Shown here: positions 1 to 9,400 of the stretch, one piece after another | How positions within the stretch are numbered: the first letter of the stretch is position 1 | How the letters are laid out: the number at the start of each line of letters is the position of its first letter | DNA from: Kitasatospora sp052076145 | Lineage (GTDB): Bacteria; Actinomycetota; Actinomycetes; Streptomycetales; Streptomycetaceae | Assembly: GCF_052076145.1 (NCBI RefSeq) | Contig: NZ_CP197246.1 | Location: 4,340,001-4,404,000 of the forward strand | DNA length: 64,000 nt | Reading direction: 5' to 3' | The notes under the pieces: generated by a model | The model's database searches: none | What the model was told of the DNA's origin: nothing | The model's input: the letters and a program-made list of their open reading frames with translations, nothing else | Program-made: the position numbers and the translations under genes

Positions 1-1080
1 GGCGGTGCCGATGATCGGGTAGATGCGGTACTTGCCGGTCTTGGTGACGGCCTGGCCGACGGCCAGCGAGATGACCAGCATGCCGAACATCATCGGCATC
101 AGCAGCAGGCCGGAGTTGGTCGCCGAGGCGCCCTGCACGGTCTGCTGGTAGAGCGGGAGGAAGGTCACGGCGCCGAACATCGAGAAGCCGACGATGAAGC
201 CGATGATCGAGACCAGGGTGAAGTTGAGGTTCTTGAAGAGGCCGAGCGGGAGCATCGGCTCCTCGACCCGCTGCTCGACGTAGCAGAAGGCGATCAGCGA
301 GGCGACGGCGAGCGCGGCCAGGCCGAGGATCGTCTTCGAGCCCCAGGCGTACTGCTGGCCGCCCCAGGTGGTGATCAGGACGAGCGAGGTGATGCCGGTG
401 GTCAGCAGCAGGGCGCCGAAGTAGTCGATCTTCGCGGTGGAGCGGACCTTGGGGAGCTTCAGGGTGACGATGACGACGGCGAGGGCGACCAGGCCGAGCG
501 GCAGGTTGATGTAGAAGGTCCAGTGCCAGCTCAGGTGGTCGGTGATGAAGCCGCCGACCAGCGGGCCGCCGATGGTCGCGAGCGCCATCACGGCGGCGAA
601 CATGCCCTGGTACTTGCCACGGTCACGCGGCGCGATCAGCGCACCCATGATCGACATGACGCCGACCATCAGGCCGCCGGCGCCGAGGCCCTGCACGGCG
701 CGGAAGGCGATCAGCTCGGTCATCGACTGCGAGAGACCGGAGAGCGCCGAGCCGATCAGGAAGATCACGATCGAGGTGAGGAAGGTGCCCTTGCGGCCGT
801 AGAGGTCGCCGAGCTTGCCCCAGATCGGGGTGGAGGCGGCGGTGGCGAGGGTGTAGGCGGTGACCACCCAGGAGAGGTGCTCGGCGCCGCCGAGGTCGCC
901 GACGATGGTGGGCATCGCGGTGCCGACGATGAGGTTGTCGAGCATGGCCAGCAGCATGGCGACCACCAGCCCGGTCATCACCAGACGGATCTCGCGGGGT
1001 GACCTCGGCGTGGGGTCGGTCGTCTCGTCGGCTCCGGCGGGAGGGTTCTCCGCCGAGGTCTCGACCTGCTGTTGTGACAT
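1..1080 (-). CDS. MFS drug:proton antiporter, DHA2 (EmrB/QacA) family, C-terminus cut by window edge
   Basis: This open frame starts at an ATG at 1080 and runs off the left edge, giving 360 visible residues. After a roughly 30-residue acidic cytoplasmic tail come many hydrophobic segments with DHA2 landmarks: LDNLIVGTAMPTI in the first helix, GKLGDLYGRKG (motif A) in the loop after helix 2, RAVQGLGAGG (motif B), and GPLVGG (motif C, typical of proton antiporters). It probably exports a toxic compound or drug from the cytoplasmic membrane. Usual members have 14 helices and about 500 residues, so about the last third is missing here. It is divergent from a TetR gene 273 nt away, which is the usual arrangement for a locally repressed efflux pump. 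Substrate cannot be read from the sequence. Confidence 0.93.
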   Translation of the reverse strand, partial: MSQQQVETSAENPPAGADETTDPTPRSPREIRLVMTGLVVAMLLAMLDNLIVGTAMPTIVGDLGGAEHLSWVVTAYTLATAASTPIWGKLGDLYGRKGTFLTSIVIFLIGSALSGLSQSMTELIAFRAVQGLGAGGLMVGVMSIMGALIAPRDRGKYQGMFAAVMALATIGGPLVGGFITDHLSWHWTFYINLPLGLVALAVVIVTLKLPKVRSTAKIDYFGALLLTTGITSLVLITTWGGQQYAWGSKTILGLAALAVASLIAFCYVEQRVEEPMLPLGLFKNLNFTLVSIIGFIVGFSMFGAVTFLPLYQQTVQGASATNSGLLLMPMMFGMLVISLAVGQAVTKTGKYRIYPIIGTA

Positions 1081-1136
1081 GGTGCGTCTCCCGGAAAGCG
1101 TGGCGCCGATCGGGTGGTCCGTGGCTCTGTCGGCTC

Positions 1137-1182
1137 ACTTACTTGACGACCGGCTAGTGAATCGTCCGGTGGCACGGTAAGT
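1137..1182. promoter_or_regulatory. Candidate operator between efflux pump and TetR gene
   Basis: The 273-bp divergent gap holds nested inverted repeats: ACTTAC at 1137-1142 with GTAAGT at 1177-1182, GACGA/TCGTC at 1145-1149 and 1162-1166, and ACCGG/CCGGT at 1149-1153 and 1166-1170. This symmetry, about 60 to 100 bp before the pump start, is where a TetR dimer pair would be expected to bind. The assignment rests on position and symmetry only. Confidence 0.35.
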
Positions 1183-1353
1183 TGTCCATAAGGTGGGCGT
1201 CAAGCCGGTTTCGGCCGCAGGCGCTCGGGCAGGGACAATGCACTCCGGAACGGGTGGTCCAGCCCCAGCTCGTGGACCCGCCCGCCCTCGCGTCACGCTC
1301 TGCCCAGCCAGTCAGAGTCCCGTCCACGCAGTCATGAGGTAGGCCAGCTAGCC

Positions 1354-1944
1354 ATGAGTACGACGCAGAGCCCCCGCAGCGACACCCGGGCGCGCATCAT
1401 CGACGTGGCTCTCGAACTCTTCGCCGCCCAGGGGTACGAGAAGACCTCGCTGCGCGAGATCGCGGACCGGCTGGGCGTGACCAAGGCCGCGCTGTACTAC
1501 CACTTCAAGACCAAGGACGACATCGTCCACGGCATCGTGCAGAGCATGGCGGCGCCCATCGACGAGGCGATCGCCTGGGGCGAGGGCAAGGACTGGTCGC
1601 CCGAGCTGCGCGACGAGCTGGTCCGGCGGTTCGCCGAGGGCATGGCCGAGCGGGCGCCGCTGCTGCGGTTCTTCCACGAGAACCAGCCCGCCCTGCGGGA
1701 GTCGCCGGCCGGGCTGGAGTTCAAGGCCCGGATGCTGGCGATGATCCGGCTGGTGCACGGGCCGGACGCGGACTTCCGGGACAAGCTGCGGGCGACGATG
1801 TCGCTCTTCGCCATCAACTCGGCGTTCTTCCTGCTCAAGCACGGTGACCCGGAGGACGGCTGCGGCCTGCCGTCGGCGACCCAGGCGGAGGCGATGGAGG
1901 CGGCCCTCCAGGTGGCGCTGGAGATCTCCGAGCGGATCGGCTGA
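1354..1944 (+). CDS. TetR/AcrR family transcriptional regulator
   Basis: This 196-residue protein has the canonical N-terminal TetR helix-turn-helix (residues about 10-56): RIIDVALELFAAQGYEKTS, then LREIADRLGVTKAALYYHF. The C-terminal helical ligand-binding domain is not conserved enough to name a ligand. The ATG start is preceded by GAGGTAG about 12 nt upstream. It is transcribed away from the DHA2 exporter, and established knowledge of such pairs suggests it represses the pump and itself until an exported compound binds. A tail-to-tail terminator separates it from the M23 peptidase. Confidence 0.95.
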   Translation: MSTTQSPRSDTRARIIDVALELFAAQGYEKTSLREIADRLGVTKAALYYHFKTKDDIVHGIVQSMAAPIDEAIAWGEGKDWSPELRDELVRRFAEGMAERAPLLRFFHENQPALRESPAGLEFKARMLAMIRLVHGPDADFRDKLRATMSLFAINSAFFLLKHGDPEDGCGLPSATQAEAMEAALQVALEISERIG

Positions 1945-1957
1945 GACCGACCGCGAG

Positions 1958-1994
1958 CGGCTGAGCCCGGCCCGGTCCCGGTCGGGCTCAGCCG
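1958..1994. terminator. Bidirectional stem-loop terminator
   Basis: A perfect 12-bp inverted repeat (CGGCTGAGCCCG, 1958-1969, with its complement at 1983-1994) sits between the convergent stops of the TetR gene (1944) and the M23 peptidase (2004). There is no T-run, as is common in actinomycetes. Confidence 0.75.
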
Positions 1995-2003
1995 TCGGCC
2001 CGG

Positions 2004-2843
2004 TCAGAAGTCGGTCGCGCCGCGCTCGGTCAGGTACGCGATCGGGTCGACCACGGAGCCGTACTTGTTGGCGTTGCGGATCTCGAAGTGCAGGTGCGGC
2101 CCGGTGGAGTTCCCGGTAGTGCCCGAGCGCCCGATCTCCTGGCCCGGCGTCACCGACTCACCGGCGTCGACCGTGAGCGAGGACATGTGCGCGTACTCGG
2201 CGAAGTGCCCGTCGGCCAGCCGCAGCACGATCTCCCGGCCGTACGCGCCGTCCCAGCCCGCCGACACCACGGTGCCGGCACCGACCGCGCGCAGCGGGGT
2301 GCCGCTGTCCACCGCGAAGTCCACGCCCGTGTGGTACCCGGCCGCGTACTCGTGGTTGGCGACCCCGTACGGGTTGCTGACCAGGGCGCCGGGCGCAGGG
2401 GAGTAGAAGGAGGGCGCGGGGGCCGGTGCGGGCGCCGGGGCGGGCTCGGGCGCAGGGGTCGCGGCAGGGGCGGGTGCGGGGGCGCTGGGTGCCAGATTGC
2501 CGGCTACGGTCACGGCGTCCTGCGAGGAGGCCGAGCCGGGCAGCTGGTAGGCGGTGGGCGCCGAGACCTGGACCAGGCCGACCGGCTCCGTCCGGGCGGC
2601 GTGCGCGGCCGCGGCGGGGGCCGAGGTGAAGACGGAGCTGCCCGGCGTCGTCGGCCGCACGGTCTGCGCCGAGGCGGAGAAGCCCGGGAGCAGCAGGGCG
2701 CCGAAGGCCAGGGTCGCCGCGCCGCCGCACGCCACCACCGACCGCCGTTCGCGGATCCAGGCGGCTGCGGGACGGAGCAGGGAGTGCGTCACGGAGTCGG
2801 TCGCCGTGGTGAGCCGGTGGCGGGCGGTATGCGGGGAAGGCAT
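2004..2843 (-). CDS. Secreted M23 (LytM-type) peptidoglycan endopeptidase
   Basis: The 279-residue protein has an N-terminal basic stretch followed by a hydrophobic segment ending in FSASA, a likely signal peptide. A Pro/Ala-rich wall-spanning linker leads to a C-terminal M23 domain with the zinc motifs HTGVD (HxxxD) and HLHFE (HxH). It should cut peptide cross-links in the cell wall during growth or spore formation. The ATG at 2843 is chosen over one at 2945 because GAGGTG lies 10 nt before it and because the longer frame would run through a stem-loop leader. Which peptide bond it cuts cannot be told. Confidence 0.92.
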   Translation of the reverse strand: MPSPHTARHRLTTATDSVTHSLLRPAAAWIRERRSVVACGGAATLAFGALLLPGFSASAQTVRPTTPGSSVFTSAPAAAAHAARTEPVGLVQVSAPTAYQLPGSASSQDAVTVAGNLAPSAPAPAPAATPAPEPAPAPAPAPAPSFYSPAPGALVSNPYGVANHEYAAGYHTGVDFAVDSGTPLRAVGAGTVVSAGWDGAYGREIVLRLADGHFAEYAHMSSLTVDAGESVTPGQEIGRSGTTGNSTGPHLHFEIRNANKYGSVVDPIAYLTERGATDF

Positions 2844-3282
2844 CGGGTGATTGCACCTCGCGGATCGGGACAGCACGGGGCCGAGCCGCATGGGGCTCGC
2901 CGTGCCGGGGGGACCAACCAGGTGTAAACGGTCACCGCTGGTCATCCAAAATCACCGCACCTACTACGGCGTGTAGTGACCGTGCCCCGAGAACTTCAAG
3001 CCGATGGAGTAACGATCAGCTGAGCCGATCATCGGCACATCATCCGATCCGCTTCAGCTCGCGCCGCACGCCCCGGAGGCGCCTCCGCACCCCACCGACC
3101 GCGCCGCCCGCCGCCGCCTACTACCGCCCCTCGTATCAGCCCGCAAGGCTGTGACAATCCCCACCGGTCGCCCCCGCCGGGCCTGCTGTCCAGCCGCAGG
3201 GCCCCGTGCCAGGCTGGGTCCACGCACGGAACAGCAGCACCCGTCCTGCCCGAGAACGCCTTCCCCGACCGGAGGACTCCTC
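2844..3282. other. Divergent intergenic region between M23 peptidase and aldehyde dehydrogenase genes
   Basis: This 439-bp stretch has no credible gene. Its left part holds a promoter and a stem-loop leader for the M23 gene. The right half (about 3060-3250) is C/G-rich with no clear motif other than a GGAGGA ribosome site before 3283. No ydaO (c-di-AMP) riboswitch core, which is often found upstream of streptomycete wall hydrolases, could be recognised. Confidence 0.6.
2921..2949 (-). promoter_or_regulatory. Candidate promoter and stem-loop leader of the M23 gene
   Basis: On the minus strand TTGGAT (2949-2944) and TACACC (2926-2921) are separated by exactly 17 bp, a reasonable sigma-70-type promoter. 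The predicted leader of about 70 nt contains a bulged hairpin at 2873-2905 (GCACGG pairing with CCGTGC, and CGAGCC with GGCTCG) just before the ribosome site. Confidence 0.45.
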
Positions 3283-4833
3283 ATGACGGCACCGCAGCTC
3301 AAGCCCGGCACGTCCTGGTCCGAGACCTACGCCCGCTGTGTCCAGGCCGCCCCCGAGGCATTCTCCGCGGACCGGCTGCTCAACCTCGTCCGGGGCGAGT
3401 GGCGCCCGGTGGGCACCCCCGGCGAGCACACCACCCCGCTGGACGGCACTCCCATCCCCGGCCCGCCCCGGGTCGGCATCGAGGAGGCGCACGCGGCCGT
3501 CGCCTTCGCCATCGACCAGCACACCGCCTGGGGGCGGCTGCCACTGGACGAGCGCAAGGCCAGGGTCGCGGCCGCCGTCGAGGGCCTCGCCGAGCAGCGT
3601 GACCTGCTGGCGCTGCTGCTGGTCTGGGAGATCGGCAAGCCCTGGCGGCTCGCCTGCGCCGACGTCGACCGCGCACTGGACGGCGTCCGCTGGTACCTGG
3701 ACAACATCGACCGCCAGCTCGCCGGCCGGGGCCCGCTGCCCGGACCGGTCTCCAACATCGCCAGCTGGAACTACCCGATGAGCGTGCAGGTGCACGCCGA
3801 GCTCGTCCAGCTGCTCGCGGGCAACGCCGTCGTCGCCAAAACCCCCTCCCAGGGTGGTTTCCACTGCCTGACCCTCGCCCACGCGGTGATGCAGCGGGCC
3901 GGGCTGCCCGTCACCCTGCTCTCCGGCGAGGGCAGCAAGATCGCCGACGCGCTGATCCGGGCCGACGGCCTCGGCGCCCTCGCCTTCGTCGGCGGCCGGG
4001 CCAACGGCCGCAAGGCCGCCACCGCCCTCGCCGACCTGAACCGCCGTCACTTCCTCGAACAGGAGGGCCTCAACACCTGGGGCATCTGGCAGTACAGCGA
4101 CTGGCCCGCCCTCGCCGCCCACCTGCGCAAGGGCTTCGAGTACGCCAAGCAGCGCTGCACCGCCTACCCCCGGTACGTCGTCCAGCGCTCGCTCTTCCCG
4201 GCCTTCCTGGAGACCTACATCGGCGTGTTGCGCGGCCTGCGCTTCGGCCACCCGCTCGCCGTCACCGCCCCCGACGACCCGCTGCCCGACCTCGACTTCG
4301 GCCCGGTCATCCACGCCGCCAAGGCCGCCGAACTCCGCCGCCACTTCGCCGACGCCGTCGCGGCCCGAGCCGTCCCGCTGCACGTCGGCGACCTCTCCAC
4401 CGGTACCTTCCTGCCCGGCCAGTCGCACGACGCCTACCTCGCCCCCGCCGCCGTCCTCGACCCGCCCGCCAGCTGGGCCCTGCACCACTCCGAGCCCTTC
4501 GGCCCGCTCGACTCGATCGTCCTGGTCGACACCGAGGCCGAACTGCTCGCCGCGATGAACGCGGGCAACGGCTCCCTCGTCGCCTCCCTCGCCACCGACG
4601 ACCACGGGTTCGCCGAGCGGGTCGCCCCCGATCTGCTCGCCTTCAAGGTCGGCATCAACAAGCCCCGCAGCCGGGGCGACCGCGAGGAGGTCTTCGGCGG
4701 TCTCGGCGCCTCCTGGAAGGGCGCGTTCGTCGGCGGCGACCTCCTCGTCCGAGCGGTCACCTACAGCGCGGACGGCGCGGACGAGAAGCTCTTCGGCAAC
4801 TTCCCCTCGTACTCCCTCTACCCGCCGCGTTAG
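3283..4833 (+). CDS. Aldehyde dehydrogenase family protein
   Basis: This 516-residue protein has the ALDH fold signatures: the SWNYPM cofactor-domain segment, a catalytic-glutamate region at HFLEQEGLNTWG, and a catalytic cysteine in KQRCTAYPR. It should oxidise an aldehyde to an acid, or an acyl compound, with NAD(P). The start is the ATG at 3283 with GGAGGA about 7 nt upstream; an in-frame ATG 132 nt earlier lacks a ribosome site. The active-site surroundings differ from classical betaine or succinate semialdehyde dehydrogenases, so the substrate is unknown. It stands alone, followed 74 nt later by a PLP enzyme in the same direction. Confidence 0.85.
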   Translation: MTAPQLKPGTSWSETYARCVQAAPEAFSADRLLNLVRGEWRPVGTPGEHTTPLDGTPIPGPPRVGIEEAHAAVAFAIDQHTAWGRLPLDERKARVAAAVEGLAEQRDLLALLLVWEIGKPWRLACADVDRALDGVRWYLDNIDRQLAGRGPLPGPVSNIASWNYPMSVQVHAELVQLLAGNAVVAKTPSQGGFHCLTLAHAVMQRAGLPVTLLSGEGSKIADALIRADGLGALAFVGGRANGRKAATALADLNRRHFLEQEGLNTWGIWQYSDWPALAAHLRKGFEYAKQRCTAYPRYVVQRSLFPAFLETYIGVLRGLRFGHPLAVTAPDDPLPDLDFGPVIHAAKAAELRRHFADAVAARAVPLHVGDLSTGTFLPGQSHDAYLAPAAVLDPPASWALHHSEPFGPLDSIVLVDTEAELLAAMNAGNGSLVASLATDDHGFAERVAPDLLAFKVGINKPRSRGDREEVFGGLGASWKGAFVGGDLLVRAVTYSADGADEKLFGNFPSYSLYPPR

Positions 4834-4907
4834 TCCCGGCGGGTGCTCGAGCCGCACCCCTCGGGTATTCGGTTGCGCGAACCGAGGGCTGCGGCATCAT
4901 CTGACGG

Positions 4908-6044
4908 GTGACCGACACCCCGCAGGACACCCCAAGCGACGCCTCGTTCGTCCCCGACCCCCGTCTCCGCCGGAGCACCGCGCGCCACCGCGCCACGCGG
5001 CTGCTCTCCGGAGCCCGCCCGCAGACCCTGCGGGACCTCCTCGCCGAGCTGCCGTCCGGCGCCGAGAAGGCGTACGACCTCGACCGCTTCCCGGACGTCT
5101 ACGGCGACGGCGTCGTCCGGGAGCTGGAGCTGCGGACGGCCGAACTGCTCGGCAAGCCCGACGCCGCCTTCTTCCCCACCGGCACCATGGCGCAGCAGGT
5201 CGCCCTCCGCATCTGGGCGACCGACACCGGCACGGTCGCCATGCACCCCCTCTCGCACCCCGAGGTGCACGAGCGGCGCGCCTACTCCCGGCTCTCCGGC
5301 CTGAAGAGCATCGCGCCGACCACCGCGCCCAGGCTCCCCACCGTGGAGGAGATCCGCGATCTGGAGGAGCCGTGCGACGCGCTGGTGGTCGAACTCCCGC
5401 TCCGTGACGCCGGATTCGTCCTGCCGACCTGGGACGAGCTGGTTGCGGTGACGACAGAGGCCAAGGAGCAGTTCATCACCGTCCACTTCGACGGCGCCCG
5501 GCTCTGGGAGACCACCTCGCACTTCGGGCACACCCTCCCCGAGATCGCCGACCTCGCCGACTCGGTCTACGTCTCCTACTACAAGACCCTCGGCGGCATC
5601 AGCGGCGCCGCGCTCGCCGGTGACGAGGGCTTCATCCAGGAGGCCAAGGTCTGGCGGCACCGCTACGGCGGCCAGCTCTGGCAGCAGTGGCCCGCCGCGC
5701 TCACCGCCCTCGCGGGCATCGAGCGCGAACTCCCGCACCTGGACGCGTACGTGGCCCACGCCAAGGTCGTCGCCGCCGCCCTGGCCGCCGCCCCCGGCGC
5801 CCGGGTCAACCCCGACCCGCCGCACACCCACCAGTTCCAACTCTGGCTCCCGTACGAGGCGTCGGCGCTCAACGAGGCCACCGTCCGGCTGGCCGAGGAG
5901 CAGGGCACGGCCCTCTTCGGCTTCTGGGGCGACACCGCCGTCCCCGGCCTCGCGATGACCGAGGTGACCATCAGCGCGGCCGCCCTGGAGTGGACGGCGG
6001 CGGAGGTCTCCGAGGCCATGACGCAGTTCCTCGCCCTGCTCTGA
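4908..6044 (+). CDS. Beta-eliminating lyase / low-specificity threonine aldolase-like PLP enzyme
   Basis: The 378-residue protein has the aspartate-aminotransferase fold of the beta_elim_lyase family. HFDGARLWE is the typical Asp segment contacting the PLP ring, and YYKTLGGISGAA carries the Schiff-base lysine. Members cleave L-threonine or other beta-hydroxy amino acids to glycine and an aldehyde. The GTG start at 4908 has no ribosome site, but TTGCGC and CATCAT spaced 16 bp end 7 nt before it, suggesting a leaderless transcript. The neighbouring aldehyde dehydrogenase could oxidise the released aldehyde, which is an inference only. Confidence 0.82.
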   Translation: MTDTPQDTPSDASFVPDPRLRRSTARHRATRLLSGARPQTLRDLLAELPSGAEKAYDLDRFPDVYGDGVVRELELRTAELLGKPDAAFFPTGTMAQQVALRIWATDTGTVAMHPLSHPEVHERRAYSRLSGLKSIAPTTAPRLPTVEEIRDLEEPCDALVVELPLRDAGFVLPTWDELVAVTTEAKEQFITVHFDGARLWETTSHFGHTLPEIADLADSVYVSYYKTLGGISGAALAGDEGFIQEAKVWRHRYGGQLWQQWPAALTALAGIERELPHLDAYVAHAKVVAAALAAAPGARVNPDPPHTHQFQLWLPYEASALNEATVRLAEEQGTALFGFWGDTAVPGLAMTEVTISAAALEWTAAEVSEAMTQFLALL

Positions 6045-6103
6045 CCTCGACGCTCTAACCTCGACCCGGAGGCGGCAGCACAGCCGCCAGTCAGGGGTGG
6101 GGC

Positions 6104-6418
6104 ATGGAGAGCGGCATCGAACTCGCAGACGCCGTGGAGGCCGTCCGGCAGCAGCTGGCCGAAGCGGCGGAGCGGGCCGAGGGGCAGCAGATCCGGTTCG
6201 ACGTCGGCGAGGTGAAGCTCGAGTTCTCGGTCGAGCTCAAGCGCGACGCCAGGGTGAAGGGCGGCATCAAGGCACTGGTCTTCTCCGCCGACGCCGAAGC
6301 CGGCCTCGCCCACCAGCGCACCCACCGCATCTCGGTCACCCTCACCCCGAAGGACACCGCCACCGGCGCCGACGTGATGGTCGGCAGCTCCGGCCTCGGC
6401 AGCCGGGACGGCTTCTGA
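6104..6418 (+). CDS. Trypco2 (trypsin-co-occurring domain 2) protein
   Basis: This 104-residue protein begins with an amphipathic helix (ELADAVEAVRQQLAEA) followed by a beta-rich part (IRFDVGEVKLEFSVELKRDA, then HRISVTLTPKD). That layout matches the trypco2 family, known from comparative genomics as a small partner of trypsin-like proteases fused to STAND NTPases in conflict systems. The ATG at 6104 follows GGGGTGG. Its TGA overlaps the ATG of the protease-NACHT gene by one base (6416-6420), so the two are almost certainly co-translated. It may act as regulator, substrate or adaptor of the protease; the molecular role is not established. Confidence 0.82.
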   Translation: MESGIELADAVEAVRQQLAEAAERAEGQQIRFDVGEVKLEFSVELKRDARVKGGIKALVFSADAEAGLAHQRTHRISVTLTPKDTATGADVMVGSSGLGSRDGF

Positions 6419-9400
6419 TGGCGGCGGCCGCCCCGCAGCGGGTGGTCGCCGTCCGGGCGAAGCAGCAGGGCAGCGGCTACCTGCTGGCTCCCCGACTCGT
6501 GCTGACGGCGGCCCACCTGCTGGACGGCTTCACAGCAGGCGAGGCAGCCGTCCCGGGCGGCGCCGGGTGGTCGGACTTCGAAGTGGTCGGACGCGACGAC
6601 GAGTTGGACGTGGCGCTGCTGCGCACGTCCGAGGAGCTGGCTCCGGCTGAGGTGGCTGCGCCGGTGCTCTGGGGCCGGGTCGACAGCCTGGAGCCGGTGC
6701 CGGGCTGCCACCTGACCGGCTTCCCGGTCGCCGGGCGGGGTGAGGCCGACCGGCTGGACAGCTCGCAGGTGCTGGGCACCCTGACGCCGGGTGCGGGCCT
6801 GCTGAGCGACCGCCAGGTCGTGGTGCTCACGCAGCTGCCTCCCTGGGCCGAACTCGACTCCGGCTCCCCGTGGTCGGGCCTCTCGGGGGCGGCGCTCCGG
6901 TACCAGGAGTACCTGCTCGGCGTGGTGGTGACCGACCGCCGCCGGTCCGCCTGGCACGGTTCGCAGCTCGGTCTCGTCCCCGCCGCCGACATCCTCGCCT
7001 CACCCCGGCTGGCCGGGGCCCTCACGGCCCACCTCGGAGGCGTACCGGAGCTGCACGGCATCTCCGCCGCCGAGACCGCCGACACCCGCTTCGCGCACGA
7101 GTACGCGGAGGCGATCCGGGCCGACTACGGCCGGATCCGGATCTTCGGCCTGCGGCAGCGCGGGCAGGGCCGCCGGGGTTGGGAGCTGGACGCCGCCTAC
7201 CTGAGCCTGGAGGCGGGTCAGACGGAGGACCGGAGCCGGCCCGACTACCCGGAGCCTGCGGCGCCGCAGCGGGTCGATCAGCAACTCGCGGGCAGAAGAC
7301 GGGTGTTGCTGAGAGGGCAGGCGGGCTCGGGCAAGACCACCCTGGTCCAGTGGCTGGCCGTCCAGGCCCTGGCCGGGCGGCTCGGCCCCGAACTGGCCGG
7401 GCTCAACCACCGGGTGCCGCTCGTCCTCCAACTGCGCAAGCTCTTCCGGCAGGACACCATGAAGCCGAGGCCGGAGGAGTTCCTCCGCCTCGACGACCGG
7501 ATGTGTGCCGACCGCGAGCCGCCGGGCTGGACGCACCGGATGCTGAGCAGCGGGCGCGCCATGCTGCTGGTGGACGGCCTGGACGAAGTCCCCGCCGCAG
7601 AGCGTGACGAGGCGTTGGAGTGGCTGGAGTGCCTGCTCGACCACTACCCGGACGTCTGGACCCTGGCCACCGTGCGGCCGTCGGCCGTGCCGCCCGGCTG
7701 GCTCGACCACCTCGGCTTCGACGATCTCTCGCTCAGCCCGATGACCGGCGGCGACCGTCGGCTGTTCGTGGAGCGGTGGCACCAGGCAGCCCTGCGGGAT
7801 GCGCTGAAAGGCGTCGACGCGGTGGCTGAACAGGAGGAGCTGAAGCGGGAGACGGCACGCCACCAGGCCGACCTGCTGAAGGCGTTGGAGCGGTCGCCGC
7901 AGCTGGACCAGCTCGCCGACAGCCCGCTGCTCTGCGCGATGCTCTGCGCCCTGAACCGCGAGTCGGACGGCGTGCTGCCGACCCGCCGGATGGAGATCTA
8001 CCGCGACGCGCTGACCATGATGCTGGTCAGGCGAGACGAGACCCGCAGCGTCCGCTGCGCCGAGCAGCTGCGGCTCTCCGAGGAGGAGCAGCTCGCTCTG
8101 CTGCGGCGGATCGCCCACTGGCTGGTCCGCAACAACCAGGTGGAGGGCCGACGTTCGGACGCGCTGGCGCAGATCACCAAGGCACTGCGTGACCTGCCGG
8201 ACGCGGCGGCCCAGGGCGACGCCGAGGCCGTCTACCGGCACCTGCTCAACCGCAGCGGCCTGATAGCCGAGACCAGCGTCGAGACCTTCCAGTTCGTCCA
8301 CCGCACTTTCCAGGACTACCTGGCAGCGATGGAGTTCAAGGAGGAACGGGACTTCGGCCTGCTGGCGGACCACGCGGCCGAGGAACAGTGGGCCGATGTC
8401 ATCCGGTTGACGGTCGGTCACTGCGGCCGGAACGACCGTGGTGAGCTGCTCACCAGGATTCTGGATGAGGGCGACAGAGCCAGGGACATCCGGAAGCCGG
8501 ATATCTTCCTGCTGGCGGGCAGCTGTCTGCCGTTCGCACCGGAGGTCGCCCGGGAGGTCCGGGAGGCGGTCCTGTTGCGGATTGAGCAGCACTTGGACGT
8601 TCTGCTGACCGGCACTGACCATCTGCGGCTGGCCGAGGTGGGAGAGGCACTCATCCCGGTGCTCCGACGCGCGGCGGAGGGCAACTCATACTGGGGCCGC
8701 TATCTGCTTCCGGGGATCGTCGGCCGGATCGGCGGCCCCCAGGCGCTGGACCTGCTTGAGAGCTGGGCCGATCGTCCACACGCGACCAACGTCGCGGGGC
8801 AGTGGTCGCACTTCGGCGAGCGGGAGTTCGCCCGGCGTGTGCTGACAAGGGTCGACCGGTCCCGGACGGAGGTACAGGTCGCATCCCCCGCACAGCTTGC
8901 CGAGTTGGTCAGGCTGGGGGCCTGGCCGGGAGTGGTTCTCCAGGGGTCACAGCTGGCCGACAGCTCGCTCTGGAGGCCGCTGGCGGAGCACACGGTCCAC
9001 CTGGTGCTCGACGGCGTGGCCGGCTTCAGTGATCTCTCCAGCTTCCGGGGGTGGCCGTCGTTGAAGGAACTCGTCCTGAGGAGCTGCCGACAGGTGACTG
9101 ATCTCTCCCCACTGGCGGACACGGCCCTGGAGAGCCTCTGGCTCGGCACTGTTCCTCGTCTTACGGGCGATGCGATCGATGCGATGGGGCGGATGCCCGC
9201 GCTGACGCGCGTGCGGGTCAGCGCCACGGACCTGGCACGTTGGGGCAGTACCGTGGCGCTCCCGGGCGTCCGGGAGTTGACACTCGGCAACTTGTCCGAT
9301 GGCTATCCGCTGGGCCGTATCCCGGAGCTGTTTCCGAACCTCGGTCTCCTCCGGGTCACATTCCCGCTGGCGGAGAGCCTCGATCTGACAGAGCTTGCCG

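Noticed and set aside
2844..3060. ydaO (c-di-AMP) riboswitch before the M23 peptidase gene
   Set aside because: Such elements precede many streptomycete wall hydrolases, but the conserved core segments were not found; only a bulged hairpin is present.
3136..4857. Long antisense open frames opposite genes, such as 3136-4857, 9646-11868 and 12264-14822
   Set aside because: They arise from high GC content opposite strong coding frames, show Gly/Arg/Asp/Val-biased low-complexity translations and have no family motifs.
6097..6417. Longer start for the protease-NACHT protein inside the trypco2 gene
   Set aside because: The 107 extra residues are Arg/Gly-rich and out of frame with the clear trypco2 coding sequence; the ATG at 6418 overlaps its stop.
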